The notes below the pieces were generated by a model. The model was not told where the DNA came from. It saw only the letters and a program-made list of their open reading frames with translations, and made no database searches. A DNA stretch of 64,000 nt. Source: a bacterium. Its GTDB lineage: Bacteria > Electryoneota > RPQS01. The stretch spans positions 103,036 to 167,035 of the forward strand of contig JABWCQ010000006.1 of the NCBI GenBank assembly GCA_013360195.1. The letters are read 5' to 3'. Shown here piece by piece: positions 26,128 through 35,420 of this stretch. How positions within the stretch are numbered: the first letter of the stretch is position 1; each line of letters begins with the position of its first letter. Made by a program: the position numbers and the translations under genes.

Positions 26128-28122
26128 ATGATGCCCGCACTGCTTCTTCTGTTGCTCCTCCCTTGTCTTGCCTTCGCACAGCCCGACACGACGTGGTCGC
26201 AGACCGTCGGTCTCAACAACCGCTCCTACTTCTACGATGTCATCGTCGTCAATGACAGCGTTATCGTCGCCTGCGGAAACTCACAGACCGTCAACGGAAA
26301 CGAAGTCAATCGCGACTTTCTCATCGCCGGATTCTCCCTCTCCGGAGAACTCCTCTACGCGCACACCCTGCTCGAATCCAACAACACCGAACTGCTCGAA
26401 GGACTCTGTTGGCTGGGCGGAGATACCGTCATTGCCGTCGGGGCAACCGATGTGCAAAACGATATTCTCAATATCTTCGCCTTCAGCGCGTCGTCCGGTG
26501 ATACCTTCTGGACTCGTGCTTACACAGGCGCCGGACTCTCGCGGGCACGCGGTGTTATCAAGCTTGCTGACGGCGGTTTTGCTATTACGGGCTTCAAACT
26601 CGGTCCGCAAAACCGCTCCGACCTTTGGTTCGTGGTCTGCGAAAGCGACGGCGACACCGTCTTCACTCGCTCTTCCGGCAACACCGCCACAGATATCGGC
26701 AATGCCTTGGTCCAACTCCCCAATGGCAATATCCGTATCGCTGCGCTCTGGCGTGAGATTCCCACGTCCGACTACGACCAATGGGTGAGAACCTACGACC
26801 TCGATGGTAACATCGTCGGCACCGATGTCTTTTTCGGCACCGGCGGTGATGATTTCGTGTATAACGTCTCCCTCGACCCCGAAGGAAACTTCTGGCTCAT
26901 CGGCCGCACCGCCTCCAGCGGAGGTGCTGGGTACGTTTCCGTAATTCCAGCGACCGGCCAAAACTATTCCCTGACCTTTGCCTCCAACGGTTTCGCCGAC
27001 CAGTTCTTCGACGGTATTCCGTGGTTCGGCGGCATGATGTTCGCCGGCCGCTCTGGAAATCAGGCCAGCTACTCCTCGCCCTTCATGCGCTCCATCGATG
27101 AAGACAATCAGTCCATCTGGACATGGCGCTACGGCGCGGCTGGAACCGATGTCGGCTTCAATGCTATGGCCGTATTGCCCAACGGCGGAGCCGTCGCCGT
27201 CGGTTCACTGGCGCTTGCCGAAGACACGTCCGTGGTCTCCGCATATGTCCTGACCATTGCTCCGCCTGCGGGTGTGCAGGGAACCGTCACCGGCATGAGC
27301 GACGGTGAACCGGTTATCGGAGCGCGTGTCAAGGCCGCTGGGGACAGCCGCTACACCCTGACCGATGTCAACGGCGAATACCGTCTCGAACTTGCGGCAG
27401 GAACCTACGATATCGTCGTCACCGGGGACTGCATCGAATCCGACACCGTATTCGGTGTCACCACCGTGGAAAATCAGCTCGCTGAAGCGAGCTTCGAAGT
27501 CGGACAGCCCGCCTACGATTTTCTCCAATCAAGCATTAACATCATCGCCGAAAACGAAACCGTCGGCGGTACAACTCTCCTGCTCGGAAATTCCGGCACG
27601 GGTGTCATGTCCTACTCCATTGAAGCCGTCGCGCTTGCCCCCGTAGGTTCGTGGATTTCCGTCCAACCCTCCGTCGGCACCATTGCCCCGGACGAGCAAA
27701 TACAGGTCAACGTCATCGTCGAAGCCGACACCACCAACGACGGCATCTACGAATTCTTCGGTGAAGTCACCGTGCACACCAATGCCTGCCCCGACACCGC
27801 CGTCACCTTGCCCGTCCTCGTCACCGTACTCGAAACCGGCGACCCCGCGGCTCTCCCCGGAAATTTTGCGCTCTCGACACCATACCCGAATCCCTTCAAC
27901 AGCTCAGCCACTCTAACTTTAAGCATTCCTCTGGAAACCGAGCTGCGTCTCGATGTGTTTAACATTGAGGGAAGATGGCTAAAAACCGTACAAGATGGTC
28001 GAATCCCTGCCGGCAGCTACAATATTAACATTGACTTAACCGGTCAAGCGTCCGGCCTCTATCTCTTGCGGGCACATTCGCCAAGCTTCTCTGCTACCCG
28101 CAAACTCCTCTACGTCCGGTAG
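26128..28122 (+). CDS. Secreted repeat protein with type IX sorting domain (tandem paralogue B)
   Basis: 664 residues with the same plan as the gene 36 bp upstream: signal peptide MMPALLLLLLLPCLAFAQ, a DTTWSQTVGLN opening, propeller-like repeats (LADGGFAITGFKLG, SGDTFWTRAYTGAG), a regulatory-like domain (GVQGTVTGMSDGEPVIGARVKA, residues about 385-460), the SWISVQPSVGTIAPDEQIQVNVIVEADTT segment, and the sorting domain TPYPNPFNSSATLTL ending KLLYVR. The shared phrase EADTTNDGxYxFFG in paralogues A and B shows recent common descent. Expressed with A, given the short spacing and shared strand. Confidence 0.88.
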   Translation: MMPALLLLLLLPCLAFAQPDTTWSQTVGLNNRSYFYDVIVVNDSVIVACGNSQTVNGNEVNRDFLIAGFSLSGELLYAHTLLESNNTELLEGLCWLGGDTVIAVGATDVQNDILNIFAFSASSGDTFWTRAYTGAGLSRARGVIKLADGGFAITGFKLGPQNRSDLWFVVCESDGDTVFTRSSGNTATDIGNALVQLPNGNIRIAALWREIPTSDYDQWVRTYDLDGNIVGTDVFFGTGGDDFVYNVSLDPEGNFWLIGRTASSGGAGYVSVIPATGQNYSLTFASNGFADQFFDGIPWFGGMMFAGRSGNQASYSSPFMRSIDEDNQSIWTWRYGAAGTDVGFNAMAVLPNGGAVAVGSLALAEDTSVVSAYVLTIAPPAGVQGTVTGMSDGEPVIGARVKAAGDSRYTLTDVNGEYRLELAAGTYDIVVTGDCIESDTVFGVTTVENQLAEASFEVGQPAYDFLQSSINIIAENETVGGTTLLLGNSGTGVMSYSIEAVALAPVGSWISVQPSVGTIAPDEQIQVNVIVEADTTNDGIYEFFGEVTVHTNACPDTAVTLPVLVTVLETGDPAALPGNFALSTPYPNPFNSSATLTLSIPLETELRLDVFNIEGRWLKTVQDGRIPAGSYNINIDLTGQASGLYLLRAHSPSFSATRKLLYVR

Positions 28123-28245
28123 AGGCTCCGCTCTTTCGTAATCTCGCTCTTCTGAATACCGCCTAGTCGGCGGCCGGCCCGGGATGGGTCCCGCCCGGAC
28201 CAAATGTTCTTCTTCATTGTCACCGCATCTCAGAAAGGATTCGCC

Positions 28246-30234
28246 ATGAAGTCATTTGGTTGTCTCGCACTACTCCTCTGTCTCTGCTTCTCTGCCCGTG
28301 CCGAATTGGACACGCTCTGGTCTCATCAGGTGGACATCACCGACAACAACTGGGCAATTGATGTGGCCACGGTTCTGCAAAGCGGTGCCGTTATGGCCGC
28401 CGCATCGCGCTCCGACGGCGGCTCCGTAAACCTCTGGCGGTTCGGTCTCTTCGGAGAAATCGAATGGTCCGGCTCGGTCGACTTTCCCAGTAGCTACATC
28501 TATCTTGTCGGAATAGAGCAGTACGTAGACGGGCAAATCGCGCTGCTCGGAATTTATTACTCCTCCAACGGCGATTCCGGTAACTTCCTTCATGTGAAAC
28601 GCGTTTCCGAAGCTGGAGTCGACCTCGGCGATGATGTCTATCCCTTGCAGTTATACGATTCCTTTGTCGGACTGACTTCCACGGCTGACAATTCGATTCT
28701 GCTCTATTCGTACTACTGGACGGCGAACGGTACGGCGACTCCCCTGCTTGTCAAATTCGATTCCCACGGCGATACCGTCTGGACACGGCACACCGGACCG
28801 GATGAATTCTCCGTCATGGGCAGAGCTGTCCGTGAACTACCGAACGGTGACCTTCTGCTTGGGGGTAACGTCAATAGCGCTGATTCCCAATACCGCGGAT
28901 TTGTCATGCGCACCCATGCCGACGGCTCAACCGTCTGGACGAATGTGTATGATAGCAATACCGACATCGGCCTCACCGTAAACTCGCTTGACTTCGATGC
29001 CGCCGGCAATATCGTAGCCGGCGGAACCGATGGGAATTTCTGGTGGTTCTCAAGACCTTGGGCGATTGGCCTCACCCCCGGTGGGTCTCAGCGCTGGATC
29101 CTCGTCAATCAGGAAAATCTTGATATCGGAATCGTAGGGATTCGCGCTACTCCGGACGGCGGAGCAGTCTACTGCGGTTCCAATTTCCCTGATTTCGGTT
29201 TTATTCAATCCGAAATCTATTCGGTGGAAGCATCAGGCGAGCCGACACTCGAAATGGAGCTTCCGACTCCCTCCCAGTTTCTCGGCATGTCCAATGACGG
29301 ACCGCGCGGTGCCGTTATCTACGGCTCGGTCGGACTCGAAAGCGGCTTCAATGACGGATACCTCATGCGCTTCGGACCGACCACCACCGTGCAGGGTTTC
29401 GTGCGCGCCGCGGGGTCCAATGCTCCCCTTGAAGGCGTGCGCGTCGAACTGCTCGAATCGCAAGAGTATGCAGTCTCCGATGTGCAGGGAATCTTCAATC
29501 TTTATGTCAGTCTGACGACCGGCACACTGCGGCTCACAAGCCCCTGTACCACTCCGCTGCAGGAGACGGTGACTCTGATTGAAGGCGGACAAAACGTGCG
29601 CAACTATTCGCTCGGCATCCCGCGCTTTGACAATCCCGTCACCAGCATCAATCGCGTCGTCACTCTCGACATGTGGGAACACGACACGCTGACGGTGTAT
29701 AACGACGGCAACGGCGCGCTCCACTTCTGGACCGAACCCGTGCAGCTTTCCCCGACCACCTACGAATGGCTGCGTGTCTCGCCGCAATCCGGTGAAATTC
29801 CGCCCAATTCCTCTGCGGAAATTATTGTCTCGGTGGGTGCGCAGTCCGCCTTTCCCGAAATTGAGCTTTATGGTCAGGCGCGCATTCATCACAATGCCTG
29901 CCCCGATACCGTCAATGAAATCGGTATTTACACGCTCGCGCTCGATTCACCCGAGCGGCCTGCTCCGGCGGAGACCTTCACACTGCACCCGGCCTATCCA
30001 AACCCGTTCAATGCCGTAACTCGCGTTTCCTTCGACGTGCCGCAAACCGCGCTCGTCACGGCAAAGCTCTATTCCATTCAAGGCCGAGAAGTCGCGACAC
30101 TCGCCGACCGCGTCTTCGATGCCGGCACTCATGAACTCGCGCTCTCGGCCGACTACCTCGCCACCGGAGTCTATCTCCTCCGCGTCACCACTGGCGCACA
30201 TGTGGCCACACAAAAACTCGTTCTGCTGAAATAA
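28246..30234 (+). CDS. Secreted repeat protein with type IX sorting domain (tandem paralogue C)
   Basis: 662 residues from the ATG at 28246 (AAAGGA upstream; signal peptide MKSFGCLALLLCLCFSARA); an in-frame ATG at 28204 would put a hydrophobic but unneeded 14-residue leader in front. Layout as in A and B: ELDTLWSHQVDI, propeller-like repeats (TPDGGAVYCGSNFP), regulatory-like domain TVQGFVRAAGSNAPLEGVRVEL, the EWLRVSPQSGEIPPNSSAEI segment and the sorting domain HPAYPNPFNAVTRVSF ending KLVLLK. It is the most divergent of the three and is separated from B by a 120-bp spacer containing a GC-rich palindromic stretch. Confidence 0.88.
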   Translation: MKSFGCLALLLCLCFSARAELDTLWSHQVDITDNNWAIDVATVLQSGAVMAAASRSDGGSVNLWRFGLFGEIEWSGSVDFPSSYIYLVGIEQYVDGQIALLGIYYSSNGDSGNFLHVKRVSEAGVDLGDDVYPLQLYDSFVGLTSTADNSILLYSYYWTANGTATPLLVKFDSHGDTVWTRHTGPDEFSVMGRAVRELPNGDLLLGGNVNSADSQYRGFVMRTHADGSTVWTNVYDSNTDIGLTVNSLDFDAAGNIVAGGTDGNFWWFSRPWAIGLTPGGSQRWILVNQENLDIGIVGIRATPDGGAVYCGSNFPDFGFIQSEIYSVEASGEPTLEMELPTPSQFLGMSNDGPRGAVIYGSVGLESGFNDGYLMRFGPTTTVQGFVRAAGSNAPLEGVRVELLESQEYAVSDVQGIFNLYVSLTTGTLRLTSPCTTPLQETVTLIEGGQNVRNYSLGIPRFDNPVTSINRVVTLDMWEHDTLTVYNDGNGALHFWTEPVQLSPTTYEWLRVSPQSGEIPPNSSAEIIVSVGAQSAFPEIELYGQARIHHNACPDTVNEIGIYTLALDSPERPAPAETFTLHPAYPNPFNAVTRVSFDVPQTALVTAKLYSIQGREVATLADRVFDAGTHELALSADYLATGVYLLRVTTGAHVATQKLVLLK

Positions 30235-30289
30235 CTTGTTATACCAATCTCCTGCCTCGAATCTCGTGAAGCGGCGGCATCCACTCTGG

Positions 30290-31075
30290 ATGCCCCGCTT
30301 CCTCTCGCTGCCGCTCCTCCTCGCACTTCTTCTCGCTGCTTGCGGTGAACCCCCTGTTCGCAAAGTCTATCGCGGCGGGACGGAACACATGCCCCTGCTC
30401 GACAGCCGTGTTCTCCGCTACCGCGAAAAAAGCGAACAGGAAACTTATGAGTACACTCTCTCGTTAAAATACATCGGGGGAAGGGTCTGGAAAGTTTACA
30501 CGACCCATGACGAAAACATACCCTACGGCCGCATTGAGTTTACTTCAAACGGCAACATCGTTGAAGCGGCTGCACTGATTTCCCTGACTTCCCTCGAGTC
30601 ACGTAAGCGTGTCAGCGCGTTCAATCAAGTCTGGGTGGACGAAGGTGCTAATGTGGACAGCGTCTGGCGCGATGAATCGACCGGTACCGAAACACTCGTC
30701 GCGGGCTATGAAACCGTCACCGTGCCCGCAGGCACTTTCGAAGAGTGTCTCAAAACCGTCACCACGCCGCTGCCCGAAGTTGCGGACTCCATTGAAGCAC
30801 GCTATCAGCGCGGCGAGTCCGGCGAAGACCTCTATGTCAAAGAGCGTGAAGTTGCCAACTGGCAAACCGTGCGCTGGTTCGCGTCTGGTGTCGGTTTGGT
30901 CAAAGAGCAAATCGGTCCCCCCGGAGAAGTGAAAATCATCCGCGAGCTGATTGCCGTCGAATCCGAAGGCGTCGGGCTGGTGGATAGCGTCTATCTCGAT
31001 ACCGAACGGGAAGTCCCGCAGCAAACTGAGCCTCATCTGAAGCTCGACTCGCAGGACGAACCCGCTCAGGAATAA
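30290..31075 (+). CDS. Lipoprotein of unknown function
   Basis: 261 residues from the ATG at 30290. Signal sequence PRFLSLPLLLALLLAACG contains a lipobox (LAAC), so the mature chain is lipidated by Lgt/LspA. The body is a beta-rich domain: a stretch with LRYREKSEQETYEYTLSLKYIGGRVWKVY, then ETLVAGYETVTVPAGTFEECLKT, a pattern seen in DUF3108- or TapB-like periplasmic proteins where a conserved VPAGTFxxC segment recurs, and a final VRWFASGVGLVKEQ strand. The acidic C-terminal tail (LDSQDEPAQE) is disordered. Follows paralogue C after 55 bp and precedes the thioredoxin-like gene. Confidence 0.8.
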   Translation: MPRFLSLPLLLALLLAACGEPPVRKVYRGGTEHMPLLDSRVLRYREKSEQETYEYTLSLKYIGGRVWKVYTTHDENIPYGRIEFTSNGNIVEAAALISLTSLESRKRVSAFNQVWVDEGANVDSVWRDESTGTETLVAGYETVTVPAGTFEECLKTVTTPLPEVADSIEARYQRGESGEDLYVKEREVANWQTVRWFASGVGLVKEQIGPPGEVKIIRELIAVESEGVGLVDSVYLDTEREVPQQTEPHLKLDSQDEPAQE

Positions 31076-31110
31076 TCACGTTTTTGCCGTCTGAATCTTA
31101 TCAAAGTAAA

Positions 31111-32586
31111 ATGAAACTTTCGTTCTGGATTTCGCTCGCACTCGCCGCACAGCTCGGCTTTGCCGCGGACGTTAAACTCTCGTCCTATGAGCAGAGCAAG
31201 GCTGAATCACAATTTGTTGCCGCACTCGACACCTGCTCGACCTTTATGGCTCGGCTCGCCGTCGCCCGGCAATTCCAGAAAAACTATCCTGCCGATGCGG
31301 GCGTGCAAATCCGCGCCGCGGACATGCTCGTCCTCGAAGATGCCGCGCAGGTTGTCGCCTACTACGCCGACCGCGCCAAAGTGAATCCCAATTCCGAGCT
31401 CGACCTCTACATCGCCGGACGTTATTCCTCCGTCATCGCCGATAAACAAGCCTACGTCAGTAGAATTTTCGCTCTCAACCCCCAAAGCTATTGGGGGTCT
31501 TTACTGCAGGCCACCGCATATCCCGCCGAAGAGGACTCCGATTTCAGCAAAGCCGAAGCCGCTCTGCTGCGCGCCATAGACATCAATAACTCCCTGCCGT
31601 ACGCGCCAACCCTCCTCGGTGAACTCTGGGCGCGCTCCGGAAAGACTGAGGCCGCCGAAAAACTCTTCGTCGAAATGAGCAAGCAGTCCCCGGGGAGTTT
31701 TGAACCCGTGCAGCGGCGTCTCATGCTGCATCCCGGTGAATTCAAACAGCATCTCGACATCGTCGATAGCTTTCTTGAAAAGAACCCCAAAAACGTCATG
31801 GCGCTCGATATCCGCGCCCGCATCTGTCGCGAACTCGGTGACTGGAACTGCTATATCTCTTCCATGCAGAAAGCCGTCGCCGAAGCTCCCGATGCCGTCA
31901 ATCACTACAACCTCGCCTGCGGCTTTTCCATCACCGGACAGAAGGATTCTGCCTACGCGCATCTCTTCGAATCCGCAAAACTCGGCATGAACGATGCCTC
32001 GCAATACACTGAAGACGATGACTTGATTCCCGTCCGCGATGATGCGCGATGGAGCGATTTGCTCGTTGCCGTCGAGGAAAGTCACACTCAGGAAATGCGC
32101 GCTCTCGCACAGGCCGTGCAGCGCGAAATGCCCGCCGAACAGAAAAAACTGGTCACAGAAAATCGTTCAGACACTCCCGCTCCGGATTTCACGCTTGAAA
32201 AACTCGGCGGCGGAACCGTCAAATTGTCTGACCTGAAAGGCAAAGTCGTCATTCTCGATTTCTGGGCGACATGGTGCGGCCCCTGCAAAATGACCATGCC
32301 GCAGCTCGACCAATTCTACAAAAACCGCCACGACGACGTCGAAGTCTTCGGCGTGAACGTCTGGGAACGCAGCGGCACCGCTGGTGTCGGCCCGTTCATT
32401 GAAAAAAACGGTTACACCTTCCCCATACTCTTCGGCCCCAATGAACTTGCCGAAAAGTATGGTGTGCGCGGAATTCCGACCATGTTCGTCATTGACAAAA
32501 GCGGCAAAATCGCGCACCGGCACGTCGGATACAATCCGCAAATCGGCCAAATTCTGAAAGCGCAAACCGAAGAACTCCTGAAGTGA
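31111..32586 (+). CDS. Periplasmic TPR protein with C-terminal TlpA-like thioredoxin domain
   Basis: 491 residues from the ATG at 31111, which begins a signal peptide (MKLSFWISLALAAQLGFAAD). Residues about 20-340 form tetratricopeptide-like helical repeats (for example AEAALLRAIDINNSLPYAPTLLG, IRARICRELGDWNCYISSM). The C-terminal 135 residues are an AhpC/TSA-TlpA domain: APDFTLEKLGG, VVILDFWATWCGPCKMTMPQL with the redox WCGPC near residue 390, then YGVRGIPTMFVIDKSG with the cis-Pro. It is likely a membrane-facing thiol-disulfide reductase or disulfide carrier, consistent with the many Cys-rich secreted proteins in the window. Confidence 0.9.
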   Translation: MKLSFWISLALAAQLGFAADVKLSSYEQSKAESQFVAALDTCSTFMARLAVARQFQKNYPADAGVQIRAADMLVLEDAAQVVAYYADRAKVNPNSELDLYIAGRYSSVIADKQAYVSRIFALNPQSYWGSLLQATAYPAEEDSDFSKAEAALLRAIDINNSLPYAPTLLGELWARSGKTEAAEKLFVEMSKQSPGSFEPVQRRLMLHPGEFKQHLDIVDSFLEKNPKNVMALDIRARICRELGDWNCYISSMQKAVAEAPDAVNHYNLACGFSITGQKDSAYAHLFESAKLGMNDASQYTEDDDLIPVRDDARWSDLLVAVEESHTQEMRALAQAVQREMPAEQKKLVTENRSDTPAPDFTLEKLGGGTVKLSDLKGKVVILDFWATWCGPCKMTMPQLDQFYKNRHDDVEVFGVNVWERSGTAGVGPFIEKNGYTFPILFGPNELAEKYGVRGIPTMFVIDKSGKIAHRHVGYNPQIGQILKAQTEELLK

Positions 32587-32689
32587 ACGAGTCCGTCCGG
32601 TTCGCACAGGTCACTTTGCCGCCGAACTGTTCACGCGTAGGGCGTGATTTAGCCCGTGACCACGACCCCATGATGTTCAAAGCGGTCTC

Positions 32690-32815
32690 GTGGGGCTTGA
32701 GATCGGCAATTCCGCCAACCGCAAGGAAGTGGAGAAGTTTTTGCACAATTATTCACAGGCACTCAAACCTGTAGTGATACGCGAAGTTCGCACGAAATTG
32801 GATACGGGCCGATAG
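32690..32815 (+). CDS. Possible tiny ORF or gene remnant
   Basis: In the 270-bp gap between the thioredoxin-like and ankyrin genes, an open frame from GTG (32690) to TAG (32813-32815) encodes 41 residues with ordinary codon use (GLEIGNSANRKEVEKF, then VVIREVRTKLDTGR). It could be a small protein or the tail of a decayed gene whose upstream part is in another frame. No Shine-Dalgarno seen, no family recognised. The rest of the gap shows nothing I can name. Confidence 0.2.
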   Translation: MGLEIGNSANRKEVEKFLHNYSQALKPVVIREVRTKLDTGR

Positions 32816-32856
32816 GCCGCCATGGCTCAGAATACGAAAGACAATTCTCGATTAAT

Positions 32857-33402
32857 ATGATGCAACGCTATTTCCTGTTCGCCCTGCTGGGACTCTGCTC
32901 AGTCGCGTTGGCGGAACATCCCGCTCAACCCAATGTCTTCAAGGCCGCCGAAGCTGGCGATCTGAACGCCGTCAAATGGTATCTTGAAAATGGTTCCCAT
33001 GTCAACGACATCGGAGATAACGGATATACGCCTCTCCATCTCGCTGCGTGGCAAGGTCACAACAGCGTCGTCCAATTCCTGCTCTCGAAAGGCGCCGATG
33101 TCAATGCCGTCAACGATGACGGATTCATCCCCCTGCACAATGCCGCCATGGGCGGTGACAGCGCCACCGTCAAACTGCTCATTGACCACGGTGCCGTCAT
33201 CTACGCCATGGACAACAACATGATGCCGCCGCTCTTCCTCGCCGCTCTGCGTGACAACATTTCCAGCGCCAAGGCTCTCATCGCCGCCGGAGCCGACGTC
33301 AACTTCATGAATGAAAACAAGTGGACGGCTCTCCGCGTCGCCCAATGGAAAAAACATCAGGCGTCCATTGATTTCCTCAAGGCGCACGGCGCAAGGGAAT
33401 AA
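32857..33402 (+). CDS. Secreted ankyrin-repeat protein
   Basis: 181 residues. Signal peptide MQRYFLFALLGLCSVALA, then four ankyrin repeats: NVFKAAEAGDLNAVKWYLENG, GYTPLHLAAWQGHNSVVQF, GFIPLHNAAMGGDSATVKL and a fourth with MPPLFLAALRDNISSAKAL, capped by KWTALRVAQWKKHQASIDFL. Such proteins mediate protein-protein contacts; the signal peptide places this one in the periplasm. It lies 16 bp before the hydroxyacyl-CoA dehydrogenase gene, suggesting cotranscription, but a functional link is not evident. Confidence 0.9.
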   Translation: MMQRYFLFALLGLCSVALAEHPAQPNVFKAAEAGDLNAVKWYLENGSHVNDIGDNGYTPLHLAAWQGHNSVVQFLLSKGADVNAVNDDGFIPLHNAAMGGDSATVKLLIDHGAVIYAMDNNMMPPLFLAALRDNISSAKALIAAGADVNFMNENKWTALRVAQWKKHQASIDFLKAHGARE

Positions 33403-33417
33403 TCTCAACATCTGACC

Positions 33418-34284
33418 ATGCCAACTTTTTCTTCCGTGGCCGTTCTGGGCGCGGGCACAATGGGGAGCGGTATCGCTCAACTCTGTGCTCAAGCAGGCAG
33501 CACGGTCTTTCTCTTTGATGCCTTCCCCGATGCGCTCAAACGAGCCCCGCAAAAAATCGAAAAAGACCTCGCCAAAGGCGTCGAACTCGGCAAGCTCTCA
33601 AAAGAGAGCGCAAAAGCCATTGTCGAGCGTATCAAGCCGATTAACTTCCTCGAAGAATGCAAGTCCGCGGATCTGATTATCGAGGCCGCGTCAGAATCGC
33701 TTGACATCAAAGTCGAACTCTTCGGTCAGCTTGACGGCCGTGTTAGTGACGACTGTATTCTCTCGACCAACACAAGCTCTCTCTCCGTCACGCAGATTGC
33801 CGCGCGCACCCGCTTTCCCCATCGCGTCTGCGGTTTTCACTTCTTCAATCCGGCCACACGCATGAAGCTTGTCGAAGTGGTTGCCGCGCACCAAACCGAC
33901 AAGAGCACCATCGAACGCGTTGTCGCTTACAGCATCGAACTTGAGAAAACTCCCGTCGTGACCAAAGACACGCCGGGCTTTATTGTCAATCGCGTTGCGC
34001 GTCCCTATTATGGCGAAGCCTTGCGCGCGCTCGGTGAAGGTTTGGCCGACCACTTAACGATTGACAGAATCATGCGCGACGGTGGCGGCTTCAAGATGGG
34101 ACCCTTCGAACTCATGGACCTAATCGGCATTGACATCAACTTCGCCGCCACGTCTTCCGTCTGGGAAGCCTACTTCCGCGACAGCCGCTACAGGCCGCAT
34201 CCGATTCAAAAACAGATGGTCGATGCAGGTTTCTTAGGCAAAAAATCCGGCCGCGGTTTCTACGACTACTCCAACGAAAAATAA
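33418..34284 (+). CDS. 3-hydroxyacyl-CoA (3-hydroxybutyryl-CoA) dehydrogenase
   Basis: 288 residues, the usual size of monofunctional 3-hydroxybutyryl-CoA dehydrogenases. The NAD-binding start is [21 protein letters not shown]. Catalytic-domain motifs are [52 protein letters not shown] with the catalytic His, [19 protein letters not shown], and the dimerisation region [14 protein letters not shown]. It reversibly oxidises L-3-hydroxyacyl-CoA in beta-oxidation or butanoate metabolism. The next gene, beyond a tandem-repeat array, encodes a second, divergent member of the same superfamily; together they resemble the duplicated HAD domains of PaaH/FadB-like proteins. Confidence 0.92.
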   Translation: MPTFSSVAVLGAGTMGSGIAQLCAQAGSTVFLFDAFPDALKRAPQKIEKDLAKGVELGKLSKESAKAIVERIKPINFLEECKSADLIIEAASESLDIKVELFGQLDGRVSDDCILSTNTSSLSVTQIAARTRFPHRVCGFHFFNPATRMKLVEVVAAHQTDKSTIERVVAYSIELEKTPVVTKDTPGFIVNRVARPYYGEALRALGEGLADHLTIDRIMRDGGGFKMGPFELMDLIGIDINFAATSSVWEAYFRDSRYRPHPIQKQMVDAGFLGKKSGRGFYDYSNEK

Positions 34285-34292
34285 TGGAACTT

Positions 34293-34320
34293 CGCGGCGG
34301 CACCCGCCGCGGGTGCCCCT
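34293..34320. repeat. 28-bp GC palindromic repeat, copy 1
   Basis: The 28 bases here are identical to 35649-35676. The core CGGCGG-CACC-CGCCG is self-complementary and the half GGGTGCCCC resembles the palindrome at 2575-2605. It directly abuts the 53-bp tandem array. Confidence 0.7.
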
Positions 34321-34325
34321 ATTCC

Positions 34326-34600
34326 GCCGAGCGGGGATTAAGCGAAGCGGTTCCCCGCCGGAATATGAGAGGAGCGTCGCCGAGCGGGGATTAAGCGAAG
34401 CGGTTCCCCGCCGGAATATATGAGAGGAGCTTCGCCGAGCGGGGATTAAGCGAAGCGGTTCTCTGCCGGAATATGAGAGGAGCTTCGCCGAGCGGGGATT
34501 AAGCGAAGCGGTTCCCCGCCGGAATCTGAGAGGAGCTTCGCCGAGCGGGGATTAAGCGAAGCGGTTCCCCGCAAGCGAAGCGGTTCCCCGCCGGAATCTG
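34326..34600. repeat. 53-bp tandem repeat array, five copies
   Basis: Units begin with GCCGAGCGGGGATT at 34326, 34379, 34434, 34487 and 34540 (period 53, once 55). Each contains the hairpin GCGGGGA-ttaagcgaagcgg-TTCCCCGC followed by CGGAAT(A/C)TGAGAGGAGC. The last unit holds an internal 23-bp duplication and ends CCGGAATCTGCTTCC. Copy 3 has CTCT for CCCC, which breaks its stem. A single related unit with a compensated stem is at 35496-35540. The 353-bp gap between the two dehydrogenase-like genes is filled by this array plus the palindrome at 34293. Confidence 0.9.
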
Positions 34601-34637
34601 CTTCCGCTTTCCAATTTCCTATTTCTAATTTTCCGCG

Positions 34638-35396
34638 ATGTCCGAACTCGAACTCTATCCCATCGAAAAAATTCTCTTCGTCGGCCCGCTCGATGACGTG
34701 CTCCCCTTAGCCGAGCGTGCCAAACAAGCCGGACACACTCCGACGTTGCTGCTCGCGCCCGCTGAAATTGAAGAAGGCCGTAAGCGCACGAAGATTCGCA
34801 TTCTTGCCGCCGAAGAGCACGCCGACGCCGAACAGTTCGACATCGCCTTCGAGTGCTACACCACGGACGTCACCTCGAAATACGAGGCAATTCAATATCT
34901 CGAAGATGCCTTCCCCGGTGACGCTCCGATTGTCACCCTCACGTTAACCAGCGCGTTATGTGATTTACTCACGGATGCCGTCGCGCCCGAGCGCTTTGTC
35001 GGCGTGTCGATGCTGCCGCCGTTCTCCGAAACCACTTTAGCCGAACTCGTCAAGCTCGACAGCACCGATCCCGCAGTATTCGCGACAATCGAATCGCTCT
35101 TCGAGTCCATCGGCCTCAAAATTGCCACCGTCGGAGATGCTCCTGCCGGAGTTTTGGTGCGAGCGGTTGCATGTTTGGTCAACGAATCCTATAATGCTTT
35201 GCAAGAAGGCGTCGCCCCGGCCGCAGACATTGACACCGCCATGAAGCTCGGTGTCAACTACCCTCATGGCCCGATTGCGTGGGGACAAAAAATCGGCCTT
35301 GCCCGTGTAGAAGCCATCATGGACGGCCTCTATAACTGGTTCCACGAAGACCGCTACCGAGCCACCCCGCTGTTACGCCGCGCAGCAAGAATGTAG
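34638..35396 (+). CDS. 3-hydroxyacyl-CoA dehydrogenase C-terminal-domain protein with degenerate N-terminal domain
   Basis: 252 residues. The last 100 residues match the 3HCDH C-terminal domain (VLVRAVACLVNESYNALQEGVAPAADIDTAMKLGVNYPHGPIAWGQKIGLARV, the PaaH/FadB type). The first 150 residues have alternating strands and helices like the NAD-binding domain but lack a GxGxxG loop: the expected strand reads ILFVGPLDDVLPL. The catalytic His context is also missing (VGVSMLPPFSET in place of GFHFFNP). It probably serves as a partner of the complete enzyme upstream rather than acting alone. The stop codon lies inside a dispersed palindrome (35394-35420). Confidence 0.8.
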   Translation: MSELELYPIEKILFVGPLDDVLPLAERAKQAGHTPTLLLAPAEIEEGRKRTKIRILAAEEHADAEQFDIAFECYTTDVTSKYEAIQYLEDAFPGDAPIVTLTLTSALCDLLTDAVAPERFVGVSMLPPFSETTLAELVKLDSTDPAVFATIESLFESIGLKIATVGDAPAGVLVRAVACLVNESYNALQEGVAPAADIDTAMKLGVNYPHGPIAWGQKIGLARVEAIMDGLYNWFHEDRYRATPLLRRAARM

Positions 35397-35420
35397 GGGC
35401 GGATGGCAATCCGCCCGTTC
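35394..35420. repeat. Dispersed palindrome overlapping a stop codon (TAGGGGCG type), copy 1
   Basis: TAGGGGCGGAT-ggca-ATCCGCCC followed by GTTC. The TAG is the stop codon of the preceding gene. Copy 2, with a different but still paired inner stem, is at 36263-36290. Confidence 0.7.

Noticed and set aside
34326..34600. CRISPR array
   Set aside because: The 53-bp units are contiguous with no unique spacers, and there are no cas genes.
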